DNA of 40,467 nt from Planctomycetota bacterium. Lineage in GTDB: Bacteria; Planctomycetota; UBA1135; GCA-002748355. The position numbers and the translations under genes were made by a program. The number at the start of each line of letters is the position of its first letter. Within the stretch, counting starts at the first letter, position 1. Location of the stretch: contig JAGQQW010000020.1 in assembly GCA_020426005.1 (NCBI GenBank), positions 1-40,467 on the forward strand, given 5' to 3'. A model generated the notes under the pieces. It saw only the letters and a program-made list of their open reading frames with translations, searched no databases and was not told the DNA's origin. Positions 24,612-32,987 of this stretch are shown piece by piece.

Positions 24612-26515
24612 TGCCAGTTCTCCCAAGTTTCGTAGAGGCCTTGCAGCTCACCGTCGATGCTCTGCACTTTGCCTTGCAGTTCTTTCATGCGTTCGGGGTC
24701 CTTCCACGCGTTCTCGTCGTGCAAGGCAGCTTGCAGCTCTTCGCGTTCGGTTTCGAGTTCCATGATGCGGGCTTCGAGCTTCTCGAACGCGTACGGATTC
24801 CGGATCTTGTTCGAACTGGCCGTGCTCGCCGTCGACGGAAGGGCTTCGGCGGCGCTCTCGGCGCGGCGCTCTTGGCGTTGTTCGCGTTTCTCGGCCTCCT
24901 CGACGCGGCGTCTCGCCGTGGCGGAGGTCTCGTAGTCCTCGATGCCGCCCTCGTGGACGATGATCCCCGCCTTCGTGAGCTCGAAGACGCGCTGGATGAC
25001 GCGGTTCAAGAACCACCGGTCGTGGGACACCGACACGATCGTGCCTTCGAAATCGTCGAGTGCCTCTTCGAGCGCCTCGCGTGTCGCGATGTCGAGGTGG
25101 TTGGTCGGTTCGTCGAGCAGGTAGCAGTCCACGGGTTGGACGACGAGCCGAGCGAGGCAGAGACGGCGTTTCTCACCCCCCGAGAGGACTCGAACGTCCT
25201 TGTCGACGTCGTCGCCGCGGAACACGAAGCGCGCGAGATGATCGCGACATTCGCCCTCGGTCCAGTTCGGCACGAGGCTCATGAAGGTCGAGAGCACGGT
25301 TCCCGACGTCGGCAAGTCGTCCATCTCCTGGCGGAAGTAGCCGACTCGTAGCGTCTTGCTGCGTTCGATGGTGCCTTTCGTCGCCGGTTGCTGGCCGGCG
25401 ATGATCTCGAGCAGGCTGCTCTTTCCCGTTCCGTTGCGACCGAGAATCCCGATGCGGTCCCCGTGGAAGACCCGGAAGCCGACATCCTCGAAGAGTGGCT
25501 CGGCATCCCCGTAGCGCAAAGAGAGCGACTTGCCTTCGATGACGGTCTGCCCCGACAGGCCCTTGGCAGAGCCGAGTCGCAGTGCCATGCGTGCGCCCGG
25601 ACCGGTTCGCGGACGCGCGAGGCGTTCGACGCGTTGCAAGCGCTTGAGTCGTCCCTTGGCTTGCGCGGTCCAACGACTGCCCATGTGCTTGCGGATGTAG
25701 GCCATCTCCTTCGCGTACCACTCGGATTGCTTCTCGTACTCACGTAGCGCGGTCTCGAGTTCGCGTGCCTTCTGTTCTTGCCACGCGGAGTAGTTGCCGC
25801 GGTAGCGCGTGACCTGGCCACTGTCGATCTCGACGATCGAACGACATACGCGATCGAGGAAACGGCGGTCGTGGGACACGAGCACGAACGCGCCTTTGCG
25901 CTGCTCGAGCCAGTCTTCGAGGAAGGCGATGCCTTCGAGGTCGAGATGGTTGGTCGGTTCGTCGAGGATCAAGAGCTCGGCGGGCAGGAGCATCGCCTGC
26001 GCGAGCGCGACGCGCGCCTTCTCACCACCGGAGAGGACTTCGACATCGTCACCGAAACGATCGCGCGCGAAACCGAGACCCTGCAAGGCACGCTCGGCGA
26101 ACGCGTGACGTCGATACCCGTTGCCCGCTTCGAACGCCGTGTGTACGCGTTCGTAGCGGGCCGCGAGCGATGCGTTCTCGGGCTCCGCGGCCATGGCGGT
26201 TTCGAGTTCGCGCAGCTCCGATTCCATGGCCTCGAAGCGAGCGAACGAGCGCTGCGCAGCCTCGAGCACGGTCATGCCCGCCGTGAGCTGCGGGATCTGA
26301 GCCGTCCAAGCGATCTCGAGATCGCGCCGCACCGAGCGCTCACCACGATCGGGTGGATCCTCACCGATCAGCACCTTGACGAGCGTCGTCTTCCCCGCGC
26401 CGTTGTCCCCGACGATCCCGATGCGGTCGTCCTCCGCGATCCGGAGCGAGACGTCCCCGAAGACGAGGGCGTCGCCATAGGCTCGTTCGACTTGGTGCAG
26501 CGTCAGGAGGGTCAC
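24608..26515 (-). CDS. uup: ABC-F family ATPase, Uup-like
   Basis: 635 residues from a GTG at 26515. Two ABC domains: Walker A GDNGAGKTTL, signature LSGGEKARVALAQAM and Walker B LLILDEPTNHLDL in the first; GRNGTGKSSLLE, LSGGEKRRLCLARL and CYLLDEPTNHLDI in the second. The linker between them contains a Lys/Arg-rich helical arm, and the C-terminal about 100 residues (rich in Glu, with ALHDENAWKDPERMKEL) form the coiled coil typical of Uup. No membrane segments are present, as expected for ABC-F proteins, which act on ribosomes or DNA rather than in transport. It is the first gene of the ABC-F, argS, apt unit. Confidence 0.9.
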   Translation of the reverse strand: MTLLTLHQVERAYGDALVFGDVSLRIAEDDRIGIVGDNGAGKTTLVKVLIGEDPPDRGERSVRRDLEIAWTAQIPQLTAGMTVLEAAQRSFARFEAMESELRELETAMAAEPENASLAARYERVHTAFEAGNGYRRHAFAERALQGLGFARDRFGDDVEVLSGGEKARVALAQAMLLPAELLILDEPTNHLDLEGIAFLEDWLEQRKGAFVLVSHDRRFLDRVCRSIVEIDSGQVTRYRGNYSAWQEQKARELETALREYEKQSEWYAKEMAYIRKHMGSRWTAQAKGRLKRLQRVERLARPRTGPGARMALRLGSAKGLSGQTVIEGKSLSLRYGDAEPLFEDVGFRVFHGDRIGILGRNGTGKSSLLEIIAGQQPATKGTIERSKTLRVGYFRQEMDDLPTSGTVLSTFMSLVPNWTEGECRDHLARFVFRGDDVDKDVRVLSGGEKRRLCLARLVVQPVDCYLLDEPTNHLDIATREALEEALDDFEGTIVSVSHDRWFLNRVIQRVFELTKAGIIVHEGGIEDYETSATARRRVEEAEKREQRQERRAESAAEALPSTASTASSNKIRNPYAFEKLEARIMELETEREELQAALHDENAWKDPERMKELQGKVQSIDGELQGLYETWENWQ

Positions 26516-26678
26516 GTCTTGATCTAACCGCGCGTTGCGTGGCCTTGCACGTGTCGATTAAACGTCCTGCCTACCAATCAACCAGTCGAGGTGTCTGGTC
26601 TTGCCCCTGCCAGCGCGCGGAGCGCGAAACTCGCTGTCCGGGCTCAGACGATCGCGGTGGCGTGTCGATGAACTCGAC

Positions 26679-27890
26679 ATGGCACGAAAGCGCGACGGGC
26701 GTTCTCTGACGGATTTGATGCTGTTCTGCGACGACATGCAGCAGCACGTGCGTGGGCTCACGAAGAACCTGCGCGCGGAGTCGACTCGTCATATCGAGGA
26801 AGGGCCTGGCGCGCCCAAGGCGAGCTCGGACGTGATTCGCTCCTTGCGCAGCCTCGCTGCTTCACTCCAGGAACTCATGGTCGTGCTCCCGACGGTGCCC
26901 GTGATCGAAGGGCAACCGAAAGAACTCGATCCTCGCGTGCTCGCACTCGGACTGATCAGCCAGTGGCTCGATCGCGATGGCGAGATCGCGCAGAAGGCGC
27001 GGCGTGGCATTCATGGTCATAGTGAGTCGATCGAACTCGCGAGCGTCGTCGAACTGATCGCGCTCCAGCGCAAGACGGGGCTCCTGCGCGTCAAGGGACA
27101 GTCCGAAACGTTCTTGCTCGAGTTCGAAGATGGTGACGTCGTGCACGCGGTCAGCGACAACGCGCCCGAACGCGATCGGCTCGGCGAGATCCTCGTGGAT
27201 CAAGGTGCGCTCGATCGTGATGTCTTGCGCGACCTGTTGATGAAGTATCGCGGATCGAGGCGGCGCCTTGGGACGCACTTCGAGATCCAGCAGCTCGTCG
27301 GCGAAGCCGGTCTTCGTCGTGCACTCGAGGAACAGGTGCAGCGCTTGTTCCATCGGCTGTTCGCGGCGAAGGACGCGTACTTCGAGTTCATGGAAGATGC
27401 GGGGACGGAGCACTTCCAGAAAGTCCGTCTCGGTGCGATGTCGCTGCTCCTCGAGAGCGCGCACATGATCGACACCGAACGTGATGCGCAGACGAAGCTA
27501 CGTGGAACGATCGACCTCGACGAGATCCTGAGCGACGACGAGACGCGGATGCGCATCGTTGCTTCGGCGGCTGCGGCAGGGGAGGTCGTCGACGGCGAAG
27601 TCGAGTCGCTTTCGGCGATTGTCGAAGACGAGGCGCGCGCCGCGCAGTCAGAGACCGAAGCGCAGGACGACTCGGCCACAGGAACGAGAGCGTCCGATGC
27701 GACGAGTGCGACCGAACCGTCGCAGTCGACTGCCGATGAACGCGAAGTCGACGATGCGGCCGACGAAGATCTCGACGAGGACGCCGCCGACGACCCTGCG
27801 ATGCACGCGATCAGCTTCCTTCGCAAGTACGGGATCGGGACCCGCAAGTGGGTCAGCGAACTCTCGAAGGGTTCGCGCGAGCCCGAATAG
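26679..27890 (+). CDS. DUF4388 (PATAN-type) regulator-like protein
   Basis: 403 residues from ATG 26679. The segment SIELASVVELIALQRKTGLL with LRVKGQSETFLLEFEDGDVV is the DUF4388/PATAN fold found in bacterial signalling proteins, at about residues 115-165. It continues with the typical RLGEILVDQGALDRDVL and a helical region before an acidic Ala/Asp/Glu-rich stretch (about 300-375), then a short conserved-looking end (HAISFLRKYGIGTRKWVSEL). The role is unknown; such domains are often linked to gliding, predation or signal relay. It is divergent from the ABC-F gene, with 163 bases between, and convergent with the next gene (15 bases). Confidence 0.8.
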   Translation: MARKRDGRSLTDLMLFCDDMQQHVRGLTKNLRAESTRHIEEGPGAPKASSDVIRSLRSLAASLQELMVVLPTVPVIEGQPKELDPRVLALGLISQWLDRDGEIAQKARRGIHGHSESIELASVVELIALQRKTGLLRVKGQSETFLLEFEDGDVVHAVSDNAPERDRLGEILVDQGALDRDVLRDLLMKYRGSRRRLGTHFEIQQLVGEAGLRRALEEQVQRLFHRLFAAKDAYFEFMEDAGTEHFQKVRLGAMSLLLESAHMIDTERDAQTKLRGTIDLDEILSDDETRMRIVASAAAAGEVVDGEVESLSAIVEDEARAAQSETEAQDDSATGTRASDATSATEPSQSTADEREVDDAADEDLDEDAADDPAMHAISFLRKYGIGTRKWVSELSKGSREPE

Positions 27891-27905
27891 CCCGCGCGAC
27901 GCGCG

Positions 27906-29018
27906 TCACTGAACGCTGCCCGTGAGTTCGATGACCGGCGCACCGGTCGCCTGCGAACCGAAGAGGAAGCCACCGGACGCACTCGTCGAGTCCGACTGAT
28001 AGACCAGTTGTCCCGGACCTTCGCCGACGAGAGTCATCGCCACGCCGTTCGACCAGACGCTTCCGAACGCGTTGCTCGCTGCGTCGATGAAGATGCCCTG
28101 CGCGAACAGCGTCAGGTCGGCGAGCGACTTGTCGGCAGGGATCGGGAACTTGAGCGTTCCGCTCCAGGTGTTGCCCACCTGCACGAGTGGCAGCGGTGCG
28201 GCGAGGTCGATCGAGTTGTAGACGAAGTTGCCTTGTGCGCCGACGGCCGTCATGTCGAACGGCAACGGGATCTGCCCGAACGTCACGTTCGAGAAGCCGA
28301 ATAGGATCGCCGCCGGATACTGGCTCGCGAGCCCCGACGCGGTCAGCGTGAGGGAGCCGCCAGGTGTCAGTGCATTCGCGTCCGGGCACGTGAACGTATA
28401 GCGCTCCGCACTCTTGAACGGGCCGTTCACGCCGATCGTGGCCGTTGCTCCGCTCGTCGTGCTGTTGCGGAACGCGTCGAGCAAGTACTCGTTCTTCTGA
28501 TTGGCCTGACCCGTCTCGACGAATTCGATGAGGAGGCTTCCCTTGGCCTGCTGGTACACGAACGGCGTCGTGAGCTTGAAGGCGACGTTGAAGGGGGCCG
28601 GCCCGCTGAGCACGGGTTGCGCGGGTCGGTTGTAGGTGCCCTGAAAGACGATGGCCATCGTGCCGGCGCGATTGTTCGCGAAGGTTGTCGACATCGTCGA
28701 TGGAGTCATGTTCGAGTAGCCGATCGAGACCGTGAAGTTGGGAATCGAGCGAGCACCGAAGGCGTTCTTGTTCGCAGTATCTCGACGATAGGCGAACGAC
28801 TGGATCAAGGCTGTGCTGCCGATGTACTTGCCCGAGACCAAGTGCTGCGTGCGCGAGCCGCCTTCGTAGACGAACGGAAAATACGACGCGTCGTTGGCGT
28901 CGCTCGCCGTCGCGACGGCGGGGATCACCTTCTTACCTTGCGCCTGCAGGGGCGCGGGGGCGGCCACGAAGGGAATGATGCTGAAGAGGAGTGCGGAGGG
29001 AATCGGTCGAAGTCGCAT
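27906..29018 (-). CDS. Secreted protein of unknown function
   Basis: 370 residues with a signal peptide (MRLRPIPSALLFSIIPFVAA, then PAPLQAQ). The mature part is beta-rich with few charged residues and many Thr/Ser/Asn/Gly. No known domain was recognised. The overall look (a QAQGKKVIPA start, ALTPGGSLTLTASGL, FQGTYNRPAQPVLSG) resembles secreted beta-sandwich proteins. It is probably extracellular or periplasmic and appears to be transcribed alone, since 199 bases separate it from the next minus-strand gene. Confidence 0.75.
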   Translation of the reverse strand: MRLRPIPSALLFSIIPFVAAPAPLQAQGKKVIPAVATASDANDASYFPFVYEGGSRTQHLVSGKYIGSTALIQSFAYRRDTANKNAFGARSIPNFTVSIGYSNMTPSTMSTTFANNRAGTMAIVFQGTYNRPAQPVLSGPAPFNVAFKLTTPFVYQQAKGSLLIEFVETGQANQKNEYLLDAFRNSTTSGATATIGVNGPFKSAERYTFTCPDANALTPGGSLTLTASGLASQYPAAILFGFSNVTFGQIPLPFDMTAVGAQGNFVYNSIDLAAPLPLVQVGNTWSGTLKFPIPADKSLADLTLFAQGIFIDAASNAFGSVWSNGVAMTLVGEGPGQLVYQSDSTSASGGFLFGSQATGAPVIELTGSVQ

Positions 29019-29217
29019 GTCAGGACGCTTGGAGATGGGAAGAACAAGGAAGCGAATCGTTGGACCGAGCGTACGCGATTCTCAACGCGCCGTCTCCCCG
29101 CACCGCCGGGAATGGTTCCTGCTTCAGATGTCGTACGCTTCTCGACCGGAAGGCTGCGAAGGACGTCGATCTCGCTTCTGTATCGGATGCAGGGGGCTTT
29201 GACGAAGCGACTCGCGA

Positions 29218-29712
29218 TCAAGGCTCGAACTCGATCTCGACGTCGAGGTGCGTCGATGGATAACGCACGGGGATTTCGACTTCGATCCAACCGAGGGTGT
29301 CGTCGCCGACTTCGACGATGAAGACCGCTTCGTTGCGCCACGGATCGTCGTAGAGCACCGCGATCCCGTCGGGCGATTCCAAGAAACCGAGATCCGCTGA
29401 GGCGATGTCCTCGGAGTCGAAGTACGCGAGCCCGCGATCATCGGTTCGCATCGTGGCCCACGGGTCCTTGCCTTGGCGATAGTCGTCGCTCCACTCGTTC
29501 CAGGCTTCGAGGATGCGGACGGTCAGGCCCTGCCAGACGGCGTTCTTCGAATCGACGACTGTGATCGACAGGGATACGGGCTTCTTCCCGGGGTAGTACC
29601 AATGGCGACACGAGGGTAGGGGCAACGTCGCGGCGACCAAGGCGAGCAGCAGGAGCGTGCTCGCGAAGCTGCGGCGCGACGTGCGGTCGGATTGCGACGG
29701 GGCGGTGTTCAT
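29218..29712 (-). CDS. Small lipoprotein of unknown function
   Basis: 164 residues from ATG 29712; the frame is open further upstream without a signal. The N-terminus is basic, then LLLLALVAATLPLPSC ends in a lipobox-like Cys at about residue 35. The mature part resembles a beta-sandwich regulatory-like domain (VSLSITVVDSKNAVWQGLTV, later EVGDDTLGWIEVEIPV). No enzyme motif was seen. It follows the EttA gene by 141 bases on the same strand and may be independent. Confidence 0.7.
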   Translation of the reverse strand: MNTAPSQSDRTSRRSFASTLLLLALVAATLPLPSCRHWYYPGKKPVSLSITVVDSKNAVWQGLTVRILEAWNEWSDDYRQGKDPWATMRTDDRGLAYFDSEDIASADLGFLESPDGIAVLYDDPWRNEAVFIVEVGDDTLGWIEVEIPVRYPSTHLDVEIEFEP

Positions 29713-29853
29713 GCCAGTACGTGTGCGAACATCGTGCCAACATTCCCATCGGCGTGATGCGGCAATCGCGCCCCACGCACGGAGCTTCCTGTCCCGCGTA
29801 CGGGGCAATCCTGCGTGGCGCGGGGGCCTCCCGCGCAGCGGTTGCTGCGCGCC

Positions 29854-31512
29854 TCAGCGCAGGCGGCGGTGCGTGCCGGCTGTATCCGGGCTTCCGTCTT
29901 CGCGGTCCTTGATCTCGCGATACGTGTCGTAGTCGCCGAGCACGAAGCGCCACTTCCCGTCGCCTTCGAGAGCGAGGATGTGGGTCACGACGCGGTTCAG
30001 GAAGTACCGGTCGTGAGACACGATCAGTGCGCTGCCGGGGAAATTCTCGACCGCTTCTTCGAGCACGCGCAACGTCTGCAAGTCGAGGTCGTTGGTCGGT
30101 TCGTCGAGGATGATGAAGTTGCCGCCGTGTCGCAGCAGCTTGGCGAGCTGGACGCGGTTGCGTTGTCCACCCGAGAGCGAGCCGACTTTGCGTTGCTGAT
30201 CTTCGCCGCGGAAGTTGAAGCGCGCGAGATACGCGCGCGACGGAATGAAGCCTTGGCCGAACGGCAGTTCGTGCAGCTCGTCGGTGATCTCCTGATACAC
30301 CGTCTTGTCCGGGTCGAGCGTGAGCCGGTTCTGGTCGACGTAGCAGGACTGCACCGTCGAGCCCATCTCGATCTCGCCCGAGTCGTACGGCTCCATACCC
30401 ATGATCATCTTCATGAGCGTGGTCTTGCCGGTTCCGTTCTCGCCGATCACGCCGACGATCGCACCGGGCTCGACTTCGAACGTCAGATGCTCGAACAACG
30501 TGCGATCGCCGAAGCTCTTCGAAACATCGCGCACCTCGAGCACCTTGTTGCCGAGCTTCGGTCCTGGCGGGATCTGGATGTCGATCGCGTCCTCGCTCCG
30601 GTCCTTCTGCTCCTGTCGCATGTCCTCGTAGCGGCGGATGCGTGCCTTGTTCTTGGTCGCGCGCGCTTTCGGATTCGTGCGGATCCACTCGAGCTCGGAC
30701 TTGAGACGGCGCGCTCGCGCGGCGTCCTGCTTCTTCTCGACATCGAGCTTGGCGGACTTCTTCTCGAGGTAGGCCGAGTAGTTCCCCTCGTACGGAATCG
30801 CGCGACCGCGCTCGATCTCGAGCATCCAGTTGACGACGTTGTCGAGGAAGTAACGGTCGTGCGTGATGAGGATGATCGTGCCGCGGTATTGAGCGAGGTG
30901 CGTTTCGAGCCAGTGCACCGTGTTGGCGTCGAGATGGTTGGTCGGCTCGTCGAGCAGCAGCATGTCGGGGTGCTCGAGCAGAACCTTGCACATCGCGACG
31001 CGGCGCTTCTCACCACCCGACAACGGGCCGATCTTGGCGTCGAGCGGCGGCAGTCCGAGCGCATGTGATGCCTGGTCGAGATGCCGATCGAGTTCCCATG
31101 CGTCTCGGTGATCGATCTCGGTCTGGAGGACTTCCATCTTCTCCATGACCTTCTGCATTTCGTCATCGGCGAGTTCTTCGCCGAGGCGGGCTGCGAGATC
31201 TTCATAATCCTTTACGAGCTGGCGAATCGGGGCGACGGCTTCTTCGAGCTGCTCACGCACCGTCGACTCGTCGGGGAGTATTGGTTCTTGGGGCACATAG
31301 CCGATGCGGAGGCCGTCGGCAGGCAAGGCGCCGCCGTCGAACTCCTTGTCGACACCGGCGAGGATGCGCAGCAGCGTCGTTTTGCCCGCACCGTTGTTGC
31401 CGATGACACCGATCCTGGCTCCGTCGAGGAACGACAGGTTGATGTTGTCGAGGATGACGTTCTGACCGTAGGCCTTGTGCAAGCCCACGAGGTTGAAGAC
31501 AGGTTTGCTCAC
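29854..31512 (-). CDS. ettA: Energy-dependent translational throttle protein, ABC-F
   Basis: 552 residues from a GTG at 31512, the usual EttA length. It opens MSKPVFNLVGLHKAYGQN and has Walker A GNNGAGKTTLLRIL, signature LSGGEKRRVAMCKVLLEHP, Walker B MLLLDEPTNHLD, then a second set GENGTGKTTLMKM, LSGGQRNRVQLAKLLR and FIILDEPTNDLDL. The short arm between Walker A and signature and the segment ELEWIRTNPKARATKNKARI are diagnostic of EttA, which gates the first elongation steps on the ribosome according to ATP/ADP. It is a second, distinct ABC-F protein besides the Uup-like one at 24608-26515. Confidence 0.95.
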   Translation of the reverse strand: MSKPVFNLVGLHKAYGQNVILDNINLSFLDGARIGVIGNNGAGKTTLLRILAGVDKEFDGGALPADGLRIGYVPQEPILPDESTVREQLEEAVAPIRQLVKDYEDLAARLGEELADDEMQKVMEKMEVLQTEIDHRDAWELDRHLDQASHALGLPPLDAKIGPLSGGEKRRVAMCKVLLEHPDMLLLDEPTNHLDANTVHWLETHLAQYRGTIILITHDRYFLDNVVNWMLEIERGRAIPYEGNYSAYLEKKSAKLDVEKKQDAARARRLKSELEWIRTNPKARATKNKARIRRYEDMRQEQKDRSEDAIDIQIPPGPKLGNKVLEVRDVSKSFGDRTLFEHLTFEVEPGAIVGVIGENGTGKTTLMKMIMGMEPYDSGEIEMGSTVQSCYVDQNRLTLDPDKTVYQEITDELHELPFGQGFIPSRAYLARFNFRGEDQQRKVGSLSGGQRNRVQLAKLLRHGGNFIILDEPTNDLDLQTLRVLEEAVENFPGSALIVSHDRYFLNRVVTHILALEGDGKWRFVLGDYDTYREIKDREDGSPDTAGTHRRLR

Positions 31513-31742
31513 GGCGCAGCTCGGGGAGGGAAGCGGCTCGTCGCACCGACATCGTCTCGATTCGGTACGTCGCCTCGTTGCTCGGCGTCGGCGCCCGGCG
31601 CGTGCCCGGCGACAAAACGGCCGAATACCCTACCCGTTCGCGATTCGGACGCGATGAAGAAAACGCTCCCGACAAGAGCTGTGGTTCGACGCCGTTCTTC
31701 GTCCCATGATTCGGCCTCGCTCCTGGATCGACCCTTCGGCGC

Positions 31743-32987
31743 ATGTCACGAACTCTCGCAATCCTAGCTCTCTCGGCCACCGTTCTTTCAGCACAAGGGG
31801 GCCCGACCAAGGTCACCACGGTTCGAGTCGCCTCGCATCGCTTCACACCGAAGTTCGCCGTGCTCGGCGAACTCGAAGCCAAGCGAACGGTCCAGATCGG
31901 CGCCGAGGTCGCCGGTCGCGTCGCTTCGACCGAGTTCGAGGAAGGCGAGCGCTTCGACGAAGGCGAGAGCCTCCTTCACCTCGATACCAAGACTCGGGAG
32001 ATCGCCGCACGCGGCGCGAAGGCGCGGCTCGAAGTCGCGCGGCAGCAGCTCGCCGAATACAAGGCGGGTGCTCGCCCCGAAGAGATCCTCGAATCCGAGG
32101 CCGGAGTCGAGCGCGCGAAGGCGCTTCTCGCCGAAGCCGAGGAGGACCTCGAACGGGAGCGCGGCAAACAACGATCGGACATCGGGTCGCAGAAGTCCTT
32201 GACGGTCGCGGCGGCACTCGCGGCGACACGTCGTGCCGAGCTCGCGAGTGCAGAACAACAACTCGCGCTCGTGCGCCTCGGTCCCCGTGTCGAACAACTC
32301 GCCCGTGCCGAGGCCGAAGTCGCGCTGCGTCAGAGCGAAGTCGATGCCATCGAAGACGAGATCCAGCGTGCGACGATCAAGGCACCGTTCACGTCGGCTG
32401 TCGTCGAGAAGCACGTCGGGACGGGAAGCTACGTGCGCGCGGGGGATCCGGTCGCGAGCCTCGTGCAGATCGATCCGATCCGGGTCACGCTTTCCGTACC
32501 AGAACGCAACCTCTCGCTCGCGAAGATCGGCTCCGAAGTCCGGATGCGGATCGATGCTTTCCACGACGAGGAGTTTCGCGGTGAGATCAAGGCCATCGTG
32601 CCGCGTGGCGACAAGCTCGCGCGATCGTTCCCGGTTCGCCTCGAGATGGCGAACAAGGATGGTCGCTTGCTCCCGGGCATGTTCGTGAGAGCCGAACTCG
32701 AAGGGGAGAGTCGCGATGGGATGGCGGTGCCACGCGACGCCGTCGTGACGTCCGGTACCGGCAGCATCGTCTACACCGTCGTCGACGGGAAGGCTTCGAT
32801 CGTCCCGGTCACCCTCGGCGAAGTCGATGGTGACCTCGTCGAGATCCGTGGACCGCTCGCGAGTGGCGCCGAGGTCATCGTGCGCGGCAATGACGGTCTG
32901 CGCCCTGGCACGCCCGTCGTCGTGTTGCCACCTGCCGATTCCGCTCCGAATGGCGCGACGGGCACCGAGGGAGGCGCCAAACGATGA
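31743..32987 (+). CDS. RND efflux periplasmic adaptor subunit (membrane fusion protein)
   Basis: 414 residues with a signal peptide (MSRTLAILALSATVLSAQ). It has the order of the adaptor family: a barrel-sandwich (lipoyl-like) half GAEVAGRVASTEFEEGERFD, a long helical hairpin (about residues 80-205, rich in Ala/Glu/Arg), the second lipoyl half (IKAPFTSAVVEKHVGTGSYV), then a beta-barrel and a membrane-proximal domain (RLLPGMFVRAELEG). It bridges the RND permease to an outer-membrane channel. It overlaps the permease gene by four bases. No TolC-like gene is in the window, so the channel is encoded elsewhere. Confidence 0.93.
   Translation: MSRTLAILALSATVLSAQGGPTKVTTVRVASHRFTPKFAVLGELEAKRTVQIGAEVAGRVASTEFEEGERFDEGESLLHLDTKTREIAARGAKARLEVARQQLAEYKAGARPEEILESEAGVERAKALLAEAEEDLERERGKQRSDIGSQKSLTVAAALAATRRAELASAEQQLALVRLGPRVEQLARAEAEVALRQSEVDAIEDEIQRATIKAPFTSAVVEKHVGTGSYVRAGDPVASLVQIDPIRVTLSVPERNLSLAKIGSEVRMRIDAFHDEEFRGEIKAIVPRGDKLARSFPVRLEMANKDGRLLPGMFVRAELEGESRDGMAVPRDAVVTSGTGSIVYTVVDGKASIVPVTLGEVDGDLVEIRGPLASGAEVIVRGNDGLRPGTPVVVLPPADSAPNGATGTEGGAKR

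Noticed and set aside
29438..30991. 517-codon minus-strand open frame in another phase of the EttA region
   Set aside because: Runs of Arg and His with no domain; EttA motifs are unambiguous in the other frame.
31743..32987. Adaptor gene as part of a heavy-metal (Cus/Czc) system
   Set aside because: No metal-binding Met/His motifs were seen in the adaptor or permease; general HAE-type drug efflux is the safer call.
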